64,000 bases of DNA. Origin: Castellaniella sp040276085 (lineage in GTDB: Bacteria; Pseudomonadota; Gammaproteobacteria; Burkholderiales; Burkholderiaceae_B). The stretch is from assembly GCF_040276085.1 (NCBI RefSeq), contig NZ_JBELOK010000003.1, positions 1-64,000 of the forward strand. Reading direction: 5' to 3'. Positions 25,361-33,362 of this stretch are shown here, in pieces (the stretch's first letter is position 1; each line of letters starts with the position of its first letter). Both the position numbers and the translations under genes were made by a program. A model generated the notes under the pieces. It was given only the letters and a program-made list of their open reading frames with translations, did no database searches and was not told the origin of the DNA.

Positions 25361-25379
25361 ACCCGCCAGGCAAGCGGGT
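25361..25379. terminator. Hairpin between convergent hydroxyproline genes
   Basis: ACCCGC (25361-25366) and GCGGGT (25374-25379) form a 6-bp GC stem with a 7-nt loop, in the 69-bp gap between the GntR stop and the aldehyde dehydrogenase stop. There is no T-run, so it is a modest bidirectional terminator candidate. Confidence 0.4.
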
Positions 25380-25384
25380 CGCAA

Positions 25385-26866
25385 TCAATTCACGTACCAG
25401 ATCGTCTTGGTTTGCTGATACTGATCCAGCGCTTCCAGGCCGTTGTCGCGGCCGCCAAAGCCGGATTGCTTGTAGCCGCCAAACGGCGTGGTGATATCGC
25501 CTTCGGAGAACCCGTTGATGGACACGGTACCCGCCTGGATGGCGCGGGCCACACGCTGGGCACGCGACACATCGCGGGTGTACAGCGACGCCGCCAGCCC
25601 ATAGGCGCTGTCGTTAGCCAGCTCGATGGCTTCGGCCTCGGTGTCAAACGCGGTAACAGCCAAAATCGGCCCGAATACTTCTTCGCGAAACAGCCGGGAT
25701 TGCGCCGAGACCTGATCGAAGATGGTGGGCTCTACGTACCAGCCGCTGCCGATATCGTCACGGATCTGCCCGCCATGCACCAGGCGTGCGCCTTCGGCTG
25801 CCGCGCCCTGCAAAAAGCCCTTTACCTTCTCGAAGTGCGCTTGTTCTACCATGGGGCCGATGCTTACCGAGGCATCCGTGGGCAAGCCGGTTTTCCAGCC
25901 GGACAAGGCCGCTTGCAGGCGCGCCAGCAGCGCATCCTTGATGCCCGATTGCACAATCAGACGCGAGCCGCAGCTGCAGTTTTCGCCCATATTCCAAAAC
26001 GCGGCGGCCAGCACGTGATCCACCAGGCCGTCCAGATCGGCGTCATCAAAAATCACTTGCGGGCTTTTACCGCCGCACTCCAGCACAATCTCCTTGAGAT
26101 TGCTTTCGGCTGCGTACTTTAAAAAGTAACGCCCCACCTCGGTGGAACCGGTAAACGACACCATGTCCACATCCATGTGGCGGCCCAGGGCCTCGCCGGC
26201 GTCTTCGCCCAGGCCGGTTACCAATAACAGGGCGCCCTCTGGTACGCCAGCCTCGTAGGCCAACTGCGTCATGCGATAGGCGCTTAAAGAGGTCAGCTCG
26301 GCCGGTTTCACCACCACCGAATTACCCGCCGCCAATGCCGGAGCCACTTTCCAGGCATACATCTGGGCGGGGAAGTTCCATGGCAGTACGGCGCCCACCA
26401 CGCCGATGGGCTCTTTGACGATCAGCCCCAGCGCATCCGGCCCCGTGGGGGCAATGCGGCCAAAGCATTTGTCGATGGCCTCGGCGTACCAGCGAAACGT
26501 CTCCAGCGTGGCCGGAAGATCGGTATTCAGGCACTCGGTAATGGGCTTGCCGGCATCCATACAATCCAGTGCAGCCAGCTCCTCGGAATGCTGAGTCAGG
26601 AGATCAGCCCAGCGCAGCATCACGCGCTTGCGCTCGGCGGGCGCCAACTGCGACCACTCGCCCGATTTGAAACTGGTGCGCGCCACCTGCACGGCATGGT
26701 CTACATCCGCTGCCGTGCCCGCTTCGATGGCGCCAATGATGCTGTTATCGATGGGGGTGGTGTTATCCAGCCGGCGGCCCACCTGCGTGTGGCCGGGGAT
26801 CAAATTGCCCGCCCACAAAGTACCGGCGCGGGCCTGTTCAAAAATCTGGGCTTGGGATTGGGGCAT
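25385..26866 (-). CDS. Aldehyde dehydrogenase, probably 2-oxoglutarate semialdehyde dehydrogenase
   Basis: This 493-residue NAD(P)-dependent aldehyde dehydrogenase is of the PuuC-like class. Start ATG 26866 has a good SD (AAGGAG); a longer frame to 26890 lacks one. Seen are the cofactor-binding PWNFPAQMYAWKVAPALAAG, FTGSTEVGR, the general-base LECGGKSP and the nucleophile in GENCSCGSR. It follows the DapA-like deaminase by 10 bp. In hydroxyproline catabolism it would oxidise 2,5-dioxopentanoate to 2-oxoglutarate. By sequence alone it also resembles gamma-aminobutyraldehyde dehydrogenases. Confidence 0.85.
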   Translation of the reverse strand: MPQSQAQIFEQARAGTLWAGNLIPGHTQVGRRLDNTTPIDNSIIGAIEAGTAADVDHAVQVARTSFKSGEWSQLAPAERKRVMLRWADLLTQHSEELAALDCMDAGKPITECLNTDLPATLETFRWYAEAIDKCFGRIAPTGPDALGLIVKEPIGVVGAVLPWNFPAQMYAWKVAPALAAGNSVVVKPAELTSLSAYRMTQLAYEAGVPEGALLLVTGLGEDAGEALGRHMDVDMVSFTGSTEVGRYFLKYAAESNLKEIVLECGGKSPQVIFDDADLDGLVDHVLAAAFWNMGENCSCGSRLIVQSGIKDALLARLQAALSGWKTGLPTDASVSIGPMVEQAHFEKVKGFLQGAAAEGARLVHGGQIRDDIGSGWYVEPTIFDQVSAQSRLFREEVFGPILAVTAFDTEAEAIELANDSAYGLAASLYTRDVSRAQRVARAIQAGTVSINGFSEGDITTPFGGYKQSGFGGRDNGLEALDQYQQTKTIWYVN

Positions 26867-26876
26867 TGAGATCTCC

Positions 26877-27749
26877 TTAGACGTAAGCATCCAGCATGGT
26901 CATAAAGGCCTGGGCATCAGCCTCGGACAGCGGGGCCAGGGGCAGGCGCACGGTACCGGCTTCGATGCCATGGCGGCGGCAGCCCAGCTTGGCTTTCTGG
27001 TTGTAGTCACCAGATTCCATCGCCTGGATCACGGGATACATACCGGCCATCAATTGGCGCACATCGTCCCAACGGCCTTGGGCGGCGGCCTTTACCATCC
27101 GCACCTGTTCTGCCGGAAACACATTGGCGCCGCCGCTGATCCAGCTGCGCACGCCCCAAAACAGGAAATCCGCTGCCATATCGTCCGAGCCGCTGATAAT
27201 CTGAAAATCCGGGATGTTGGCCTGGATCAGGGCCAGGGCGCGGTTGAAGTTGCCGCTGCTTTCTTTGATGGCCACGATATTGGGGATCTTGGCCAGGTGC
27301 AGCACGGTTTCCACAGCAATCTGCACGCCCACGCGCTGGGGGAAATCGTACAAAATGATGGGCAAAGGCGTGGCGGCAGCCACGGTTTCAAAGTGGCGCA
27401 CAATGCCGGCTTGCTCGGGCAAGCTGTAAGGGGGCGTGGCCAGCATCACGGCGTCGTAGCCCAGGGCCTGGGCACGCTGCGCGTGCTGGATGGATTGCGG
27501 CGTAGACAAGGCATTGATGCCGGCCACCGCCAGCACCCGGCCCTTGGCCTTTTGCGCCACGGTTTGCAGCACGGTGTCGCGCTCGGCGTCTGTCAGGGCG
27601 TAGTACTCGCCCGTGGTGCCGCACGCCACAATGCCGGCCACCCCGGCATCAATAAAGTGATCCACCAATTGCCCCAGCGCCTGGACATTGACACTGCCAT
27701 CCTCGGCAAACGGGGTGATGATGGGAACCAGAATACCTTCGATGTGCAT
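26877..27749 (-). CDS. DapA-family lyase, probably 1-pyrroline-4-hydroxy-2-carboxylate deaminase
   Basis: This 290-residue class I aldolase-type TIM barrel has the Schiff-base Lys162 in VAIKESSGN, Tyr134 in ILYDFPQRVG and the phosphate/carboxylate-binding loop CGTTGEYYALT at 43-53. In trans-4-hydroxyproline degradation this family converts pyrroline-4-hydroxy-2-carboxylate to 2-oxoglutarate semialdehyde plus ammonia. The adjacent aldehyde dehydrogenase and the convergent epimerase/dehydrogenase operon support that role over dihydrodipicolinate synthase. Confidence 0.85.
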   Translation of the reverse strand: MHIEGILVPIITPFAEDGSVNVQALGQLVDHFIDAGVAGIVACGTTGEYYALTDAERDTVLQTVAQKAKGRVLAVAGINALSTPQSIQHAQRAQALGYDAVMLATPPYSLPEQAGIVRHFETVAAATPLPIILYDFPQRVGVQIAVETVLHLAKIPNIVAIKESSGNFNRALALIQANIPDFQIISGSDDMAADFLFWGVRSWISGGANVFPAEQVRMVKAAAQGRWDDVRQLMAGMYPVIQAMESGDYNQKAKLGCRRHGIEAGTVRLPLAPLSEADAQAFMTMLDAYV

Positions 27750-27839
27750 CGCGCTTTCCTTGAAATGGCCTGCGTGATACTGGTGCAGGCCATTGCAGGC
27801 GCACCAGGATCACAAAACAGGCTTCAGTCTAATATTCTT

Positions 27840-27860
27840 TAAATATATTAGCAACATATC
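27840..27860. promoter_or_regulatory. Second copy of the hydroxyproline operator-like motif
   Basis: TAAATATATTAGCAACATAT matches the motif at 22391 in its left arm, spacer length and right-arm core (ATAT). It lies 91-111 bp upstream of the minus-strand DapA-like gene. On the minus strand a TTGATA hexamer (27862-27857) overlaps it and could be a -35 element. The rest of the gap 27750-27979 shows no gene. Confidence 0.5.
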
Positions 27861-27979
27861 AAAGGAAAGAAAGATCCCATCAACTGCAGCCACGGCAGGG
27901 GCAGCTGCTGCTCTGGCAAGTGGCTGCGTTGCCGGCTTCCAAGGACGTCCAGCCAGCCAAGCAGCCAAGCGGCCAGCGC

Positions 27980-28360
27980 TTATCTTCGGCTGACCAGAAG
28001 CTCTACCTTCTTGCGTAACTCAGGATCCTTGCGCACGGCTTTGCTGATGCCGTTGTATTCGGCCACGCTCATCCCGCCCGCCTCTACGCGATCCACCATT
28101 TTCTGGTCGGCTTCCACACGCACAGCCTGCTTGGCTTCGGCGCTATCGGCGGCCTCAAGGCGCGGTTGATATTCGGCCACCACGTCGCTGACTTCGCGCA
28201 CAGCGCCAGCGTAACGTTTCAGCTGATCTTCGGTGGGGTTGTCGATGGGCTCGTAGGAGGCCGCACTGGCCGGCCCCGCTGCCCGTACTGCCGTCATCGG
28301 CCCGGCCAACCCCAGGGCGACCACAGACGCAGCCATAAACGCTTTCATCAGATGATTCAT
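27980..28360 (-). CDS. Secreted DUF4168-type protein
   Basis: This 126-residue protein has a Sec-type signal (MNHLMKAFMAASVVALGLAG... cleaved after about residue 27, VRAA). A helical domain matching the DUF4168 pattern follows (LKRYAGAVREVSDVV, an EAD-rich middle and a C-terminal YNGISKAVRKDPELRKKV). Role unknown; it probably acts in the periplasm. It is a single gene with its own upstream region containing a long dyad at 28441-28461. Confidence 0.72.
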   Translation of the reverse strand: MNHLMKAFMAASVVALGLAGPMTAVRAAGPASAASYEPIDNPTEDQLKRYAGAVREVSDVVAEYQPRLEAADSAEAKQAVRVEADQKMVDRVEAGGMSVAEYNGISKAVRKDPELRKKVELLVSRR

Positions 28361-28673
28361 GTTGATACTCCTGACTTACGTGAACAACGTTTCCATGATG
28401 GCGACGCATCGGGCTGGATTCAAGTTTCCCGATGTATAGACCTGTGTCGTCATGACACAGGGATTTCCCGTACATCGTGAGCAAAGACCTGGGCTATGCG
28501 GGTTTTATCTGCAAATGCATATCCAAACTATGAAACGAACGCCATTCCGGATGAATTCACTTTTAGTTACGGTACGAATCGCGCCTGCAGGCTGAGTACC
28601 ACTTCTAACTCTGCTCGCGCGTTATCCAGAACCGCTAAACTGGCCAGGGATGACGCGCGCACGGAGAACACGC
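28361..28673. other. Divergent intergenic region between the DUF4168 gene and tpm
   Basis: These 313 bp hold promoters in both directions. Apart from the strong dyad at 28441-28461, nothing recognisable as a gene or RNA was seen; base composition is lower in GC than the flanking genes. Confidence 0.5.
28441..28461. promoter_or_regulatory. Perfect 8-bp inverted repeat upstream of the DUF4168 gene
   Basis: CCTGTGTC (28441-28448) and GACACAGG (28454-28461) flank GTCAT. The site lies 81 bp upstream of the DUF4168 start. It may be an operator or a 5'-leader hairpin; no known regulator signature is recognised. Confidence 0.45.
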
Positions 28674-29330
28674 ATGGATACGAACTTCTGGCTGCAACGC
28701 TGGGAACACGGGCAAACAGGCTTTCATCAAAGCCGTGTCATGCCTCTGCTGCAAAAACATTGGCCTTCACTGGATCTGGCCCCGGACAGCCGGGTACTGG
28801 TGCCCCTGGCCGGTAAATCGCTGGATGTGGCCTGGCTGGCGGCACAAGGCCATCGTGTGCTGGCAATAGAGCTCTCGCCCGTGGCGGTGACGCAATTTTT
28901 TACCGAACACCACCTGACGCCCACCGTGCAAGACACACCGCAAGGCCGCTTGTATCAGGCCGGTGGCATCGATTTTTTATGCGGCGATATTTTTGACCTG
29001 GACGCTGCCACCCTGGCCAATTGCCAGGGATGCTACGACCGCGCCGCCCTGATTGCCCTGACACCAGACCTGCGCAAACGCTATGTCACCCATGTGTACG
29101 GGCAACTGCCCGCCGCTTGCCGCACTCTGCTGCTGACGCTGGATTACCCGCAGGCCGAGATGGACGGCCCGCCGTTTTCGGTGCCGGATGCCGAAGTGCA
29201 GGCCCATTACGGTACCCGCTGGCAGATCGACACGCTGGAAACCCGGGATGTGCTGGCACACGAGCCAAAATTTGCCGCACGCGGTGTAACCCGGATGGCC
29301 ACCACCGTCTATCGCCTGACGGCGCGATAA
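28674..29330 (+). CDS. tpm: Thiopurine S-methyltransferase family protein
   Basis: This 218-residue SAM-dependent methyltransferase starts at MDTNFWLQRWEHGQTGFHQ, the family signature N-terminus; the frame extends upstream to 28650 without conservation. VPLAGKSLDVAWLAAQGHRVLAIELS is the SAM-binding region and ALTPDLRKRYV the mid-domain motif. Bacterial Tpm proteins methylate thiopurines and, in some species, selenium or tellurium compounds; the native substrate is unknown. Confidence 0.9.
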   Translation: MDTNFWLQRWEHGQTGFHQSRVMPLLQKHWPSLDLAPDSRVLVPLAGKSLDVAWLAAQGHRVLAIELSPVAVTQFFTEHHLTPTVQDTPQGRLYQAGGIDFLCGDIFDLDAATLANCQGCYDRAALIALTPDLRKRYVTHVYGQLPAACRTLLLTLDYPQAEMDGPPFSVPDAEVQAHYGTRWQIDTLETRDVLAHEPKFAARGVTRMATTVYRLTAR

Positions 29331-29420
29331 GCGGCGGGCCAACTTGCCATGCTGCGCCACCAGGCGAATAATGAAGCTTAAAACATAGATTGGCCCGCGG
29401 GGGGTTCCTCAGGAGTCCCC

Positions 29421-29729
29421 ATGAAAACATCTCGTCGCACCTTCTTGATCTCCAGCGCAGGGCTGGTCTCCAGCCTGGCGCTCTCCCGGCAGGCACTGGC
29501 CGCCGACCACGTCGACGAAAACAGCGCCCTGGCCAAACAACTGGGCTACAAGCACGACGCCACCCAGGTAGACGCCGCCGCGCAACCCAAATTTAAAGCA
29601 GGAGAGCACTGCGCCACCTGCCAGCTATACCAGGGCAAGGCGGGCGACGCCTGGGGGCCCTGTCCGATCTTCAGCGGCAAGGACGTCAACGCCAAGGGCT
29701 GGTGCAGCGCCTATACGCCAAAAGCCTGA
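29421..29729 (+). CDS. High-potential iron-sulfur protein (HiPIP)
   Basis: This 102-residue periplasmic electron carrier has a Tat-type signal (SRRTFLISSAG at 4-14) cleaved after about residue 28. Four cysteines at 64, 67, 81 and 95 (C-x2-C ... C ... GWC) match the [4Fe-4S] ligation of HiPIPs. It probably moves electrons between respiratory complexes. It has a good SD (CAGGAG) before its ATG and is transcribed alone. An inverted repeat GCGGGCCAA (29334-29342)/TTGGCCCGC (29390-29398) lies in the upstream gap. Confidence 0.92.
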   Translation: MKTSRRTFLISSAGLVSSLALSRQALAADHVDENSALAKQLGYKHDATQVDAAAQPKFKAGEHCATCQLYQGKAGDAWGPCPIFSGKDVNAKGWCSAYTPKA

Positions 29730-29742
29730 TCCCCAGGCCTTG

Positions 29743-29772
29743 TTGCTTGGTGCACCCGCCTGCGCCAAGCAA
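29743..29772. terminator. Stem-loop downstream of the HiPIP gene
   Basis: TTGCTTGG (29743-29750) pairs perfectly with CCAAGCAA (29765-29772) around a 14-nt loop, 13 bp after the HiPIP stop. No U-tract follows, so termination efficiency is uncertain. The remaining sequence to galE (29931) shows no gene. Confidence 0.45.
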
Positions 29773-29930
29773 GGGGCACACACCGCTGTCGGGCGCCCGA
29801 TCCACGGACCCCGGCCGGCGGATTGCTTTGGTGCCGACCCTTTCACATGGCGCACCGACGCACCCTGACAACGCCCTCATCCGCGCCAAACTGCTAGCAT
29901 TGGATTTTTCTACTGCTTCGGTTTTTCACC

Positions 29931-30959
29931 ATGACGCTTTTGATCACGGGCGGCGCCGGTTATATCGGTTCACACACGGTTCTGGAATTTTTAAGCACCG
30001 GGCGCGATGTGCTGGTGCTGGACAATCTATGCAACAGCGCTCAAGAGTCTTTGGCGCGCGTAGCCAGCCTCACCGGTCGCACCCCGGGCTTCATCCAGGG
30101 CGATGTGCGCGACCGCGCCACGCTGGATGCGCTGTTTACCCAGCATCAGATCGAAGGCGTGGTGCATTTTGCCGGCCTGAAAGCCGTGGGCGAAAGCGTA
30201 CGGCAGCCACTAAGCTATTACGACAATAATGTTGCGGGCACGCTGACGCTTTGCCAGGCCATGGCCGATGCGGGCGTGTTCCGGCTGGTATTCAGTTCAT
30301 CGGCCACCGTGTATGGCACGCCGGCACGCGTGCCCATTGATGAAAACTGCCCACTGGGCCAGCCCACCAATCCCTATGGCCGATCCAAGGCCATGGTCGA
30401 GCACATCCTGCAGGATCTGGCTGCATCCGACCCCCGCTGGGCCATCGCGTTGCTGCGCTATTTCAATCCCGTGGGCGCACACGCCAGTGGCCAGATTGGC
30501 GAAGACCCCCACGGCATTCCCAACAATCTGCTGCCCTACATCAGCCAGGTGGCAGTGGGCCGCCTGCCGCAGGTGTCGGTGTTTGGCAGCGATTACCCCA
30601 CGGTTGACGGCACGGGCGTGCGTGACTACATCCACGTGGTCGACCTGGCCCTGGGCCATCTGGCTGCACTGGATTACCTGCAGGCCCACAGCGGCACGCA
30701 TATCTGGAACCTGGGCACCGGCACCGGGTATTCGGTGCTGCAAATGATCCACGCCTTTGAGGCCGCCTGCGGACGCACAATCCCCTATCAGCTGGCACCA
30801 CGCCGCCCGGGCGACATCGCCGCCTGCTGGGCGGATGCTCAAAAAGCCGCGCAAGAACTGGGCTGGACAGCCCAACGCGATCTTGCACAGATGATGGCCG
30901 ATACCTGGCGCTGGCAATCCGGCAATCCTGATGGCTATCAAGCCCACCCGGCCAAGTAG
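29931..30959 (+). CDS. galE: UDP-glucose 4-epimerase
   Basis: This 342-residue extended SDR interconverts UDP-glucose and UDP-galactose (or the GlcNAc/GalNAc forms). It has the NAD-binding GGAGYIGSH near residue 7, catalytic Ser in FSSSATVYG and the Y-x3-K in NPYGRSKAMVEH. The C-terminal WNLGTGTGYSVLQMI is a GalE signature. It could feed the glycan locus at 49-64 kb, though it is not adjacent. Confidence 0.93.
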   Translation: MTLLITGGAGYIGSHTVLEFLSTGRDVLVLDNLCNSAQESLARVASLTGRTPGFIQGDVRDRATLDALFTQHQIEGVVHFAGLKAVGESVRQPLSYYDNNVAGTLTLCQAMADAGVFRLVFSSSATVYGTPARVPIDENCPLGQPTNPYGRSKAMVEHILQDLAASDPRWAIALLRYFNPVGAHASGQIGEDPHGIPNNLLPYISQVAVGRLPQVSVFGSDYPTVDGTGVRDYIHVVDLALGHLAALDYLQAHSGTHIWNLGTGTGYSVLQMIHAFEAACGRTIPYQLAPRRPGDIAACWADAQKAAQELGWTAQRDLAQMMADTWRWQSGNPDGYQAHPAK

Positions 30960-31260
30960 CCCTTGGCGGCAAGGCACGCTGCCAGATAAGCGTCTCCTGG
31001 TTCACCACCGGTACGGCGCCCCTGCCATGACGGTGCGGATACGCTGCCAGCCACCGGGCCATTGCGCCGCTGGCACGCCCTGCCACAAAAAATACGCCCA
31101 AGCACCCGCCTTTTAGCCAATAAAGGCCCTGTCCGCGGTTCTATTAGGCCGTTTGGATTTGGCCGCCCTTCGTACAATTGAATACTCTTTTTTGCCATTT
31201 TTATCGGGCACGGCGTATCTTGCGCCGATGATTTGCCCCGTTCACACTCTCGAGGACTTC
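30960..31260. other. Intergenic region between galE and the chemoreceptor gene
   Basis: These 301 bp contain no supported gene. I looked for a sigma-28 promoter of the TAAA-N15-GCCGATAA type. Only a GCCGATGA at 31224-31231 without a matching -35 was found, so no promoter is called. Confidence 0.4.
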
Positions 31261-33021
31261 ATGCGTAACTTGAAAATCGGCACCCGGCTGGCGCTGGGAT
31301 TCGGTCTGATGATTGTGTTGTTGCTGATTCTATCCAGCATCGGCGCCTGGCGGATGTACCAGACCGAGCAAGACAGCAGCATGCTGATTCAGCGGCAACA
31401 CAATAACTCCCTCATTTTGCGCTGGGCCCGTCAGGTGGACGTCAATGCCAACCAGGCACTGGCCGCAGCCAATCTCACCAACCCGGACGTACTCAAGGTC
31501 TTTAAAGACGGCATGGCCGCCACAGACCAGAAATCCGACGAAATCCGCGATCAGATTCAAAAGGGCCTGAACGACCCGGCTGCCGCTGCCCAGTTCAAAA
31601 AGGCACTCGAGTTTCGCGACCAGTACCAAGACGGCCGGGCCAAAGCCTTCAAGAATCTGGATAACGGCGATTACGCCGATGCCGACCGGTTCTTCAACCA
31701 AGAGATGCCCAAGATCACGGCGCAGTACATCGCCGAGATCGACAAGCTCGAAGCCTTGCAAAACAGTATCGTCGCTCAAGATGTGGCCAATGGCACCCAG
31801 GCCAACCGCCTGGGTCTAACCATCCTGGGCATCGCCACCCTGCTGGCCCTGATCCTGGGGCCGCTGTTTGCCTGGTTTGTGACGCGCTCGGTTACCCATC
31901 CGCTGCGCCAAGCCGTCCGGCTGGCCGACGCCGTTTCGCGCCGGGATCTCAGCCTGCACGTGCAGGTAAACAGCAAGGACGAAATCGGCCAGTTGCTGCA
32001 CACCCTGGATGCCATGGGCGACAACCTGCGCGAAGCTGTGGGCGAAGTGCGCAGCGGCGCCACCTCAATTGCTGCGGCCTCCGGCCAGATCTCCGCCGGT
32101 AACCTGGATCTGTCCTCGCGCACCGAGCAGCAGGCCAGCTCCCTGGCTGAAACCGCCGCCACCATGGAAGAAATCACCGCCACCGTGCGCCAAAACGCCG
32201 ACAGCACCCAGCAAGCCAACACCCTGGCCGCTGCCGCTGCCAAAACCGCCACGCAGGGCGGCTCGCTGGTGTCAGAGCTCGTGGGCACCATGGGCGAAAT
32301 CAACAGCAAGTCGCAACAGGTGGCCGACATCATCGGCGTCATCGACTCCATCGCCTTCCAGACCAACATCCTGGCGCTTAACGCCGCTGTCGAAGCCGCC
32401 CGTGCCGGCGAGCAAGGCCGCGGCTTTGCCGTGGTGGCCGCCGAAGTGCGCGCCCTGGCGCAACGCTCGGCCAGCGCCGCCAAAGAGATCAAGGGCCTGA
32501 TCGACAGCTCGGTGGAAGCCACCACCAAGGGCAACGATCAAGCTGCCCACGCCGGGGCCACCATGCAGGAGATCGTCGACAGCATCAACCGCGTCACCGA
32601 CATCATGGGCGAGATCAGCGCGGCCAACCGCGAGCAAACCACCGGCATCGAGGAAATCAACTCGGCCATCACCCAGATGGACGATGTCACGCGGCAAAAC
32701 GCCAGCCTGGTCGAAGAGTCCGCCGCCGCGGCCACCAGCCTGCAGTCGCAGGCCGACACCCTGGCACAACTGGTGGCCACCTTCAAACTGGGCGACCAGG
32801 ACACAGGCGCGGGCCAGGCAAGTGCAGGCCAAGCAGGCGCTGCCCGCCCCGCCCCGGTGCTCTCGGCCCCCGAGAAAGTGATCAGCCCCGCCCCTGCTCG
32901 GGCCCGGCCCACACCCGCCGCACCCGCCGCACCCGCAGCCTCCGGCAGCCGGCCGGCACTGCGCGCCCCCGGGCGCCCAGCGCCCAGCACCACCGATACG
33001 GACGAGTGGACAGAGTTTTAA
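31261..33021 (+). CDS. Methyl-accepting chemotaxis protein
   Basis: This 586-residue chemoreceptor has TM1 at about 10-32, a helical four-helix-bundle ligand domain (about 35-185), TM2 near 190-212, HAMP, and a signalling domain with the hairpin tip around FQTNILALNAAVEAARAGEQGRGFAVVA. The Ala/Pro-rich tail ends in EWTEF (582-586), a pentapeptide like those that tether CheR/CheB. Start ATG 31261 has GAGG upstream; the frame continues to 31153 without conservation. Ligand unknown. Confidence 0.92.
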   Translation: MRNLKIGTRLALGFGLMIVLLLILSSIGAWRMYQTEQDSSMLIQRQHNNSLILRWARQVDVNANQALAAANLTNPDVLKVFKDGMAATDQKSDEIRDQIQKGLNDPAAAAQFKKALEFRDQYQDGRAKAFKNLDNGDYADADRFFNQEMPKITAQYIAEIDKLEALQNSIVAQDVANGTQANRLGLTILGIATLLALILGPLFAWFVTRSVTHPLRQAVRLADAVSRRDLSLHVQVNSKDEIGQLLHTLDAMGDNLREAVGEVRSGATSIAAASGQISAGNLDLSSRTEQQASSLAETAATMEEITATVRQNADSTQQANTLAAAAAKTATQGGSLVSELVGTMGEINSKSQQVADIIGVIDSIAFQTNILALNAAVEAARAGEQGRGFAVVAAEVRALAQRSASAAKEIKGLIDSSVEATTKGNDQAAHAGATMQEIVDSINRVTDIMGEISAANREQTTGIEEINSAITQMDDVTRQNASLVEESAAAATSLQSQADTLAQLVATFKLGDQDTGAGQASAGQAGAARPAPVLSAPEKVISPAPARARPTPAAPAAPAASGSRPALRAPGRPAPSTTDTDEWTEF

Positions 33022-33037
33022 ACTCGCACCCCGATAA

Positions 33038-33102
33038 ATTACCGATCAGTAATATTTGATTGAAACTCAAGCGATTTCATCATAAAATTACTGATCGGTA
33101 AT
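33038..33102 (+). promoter_or_regulatory. hipBA promoter with two HipB operators
   Basis: ATTACCGATCAGTAAT (33038-33053) and its exact reverse complement ATTACTGATCGGTAAT (33087-33102) are each nearly palindromic and lie 49 bp apart. Between them is a strong sigma-70 promoter: TTGAAA (33060-33065), 17-bp spacer, TAAAAT (33083-33088). One operator is just upstream of -35 and the other overlaps the -10/start region, as expected for autorepression by HipB or HipBA. Confidence 0.8.
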
Positions 33103-33116
33103 ACACAGGCCTCTCT

Positions 33117-33362
33117 ATGTCCACGTCACCTGGCCAACCTCCCGACACCCCCGTGCGCACCGCCCAAGATCTTGGCCAGTTGATACGCGTCACCCGCCAG
33201 GCACAGGCCTTGAGGCAAAGCGACCTGGCCGGCTTATCCGGCACGGGCAACCGCTTTATTGTCGATCTGGAACACGGCAAACCCACCATGCAATTGCAAA
33301 AGGTGCTGGATATGATCGACCTGCTGGGCCTGGAAGTTATCATCCGCTGCAAACGCAGGTGA
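33117..33362 (+). CDS. hipB: HipB-type antitoxin (XRE DNA-binding protein)
   Basis: This 81-residue helix-turn-helix protein has an XRE domain at about 18-72 (LGQLIRVTRQAQALRQSDLAGLSGTGNRFI). It would bind the paired operators upstream and neutralise HipA. Its stop overlaps the hipA start by 4 bp, the normal coupling for type II toxin-antitoxin pairs. Confidence 0.9.
   Translation: MSTSPGQPPDTPVRTAQDLGQLIRVTRQAQALRQSDLAGLSGTGNRFIVDLEHGKPTMQLQKVLDMIDLLGLEVIIRCKRR

Noticed and set aside
31202..31231. Sigma-28 promoter for the chemoreceptor
   Set aside because: GCCGATGA is present, but the sequence at the -35 position (TATCGGGC) does not resemble TAAAGTTT.
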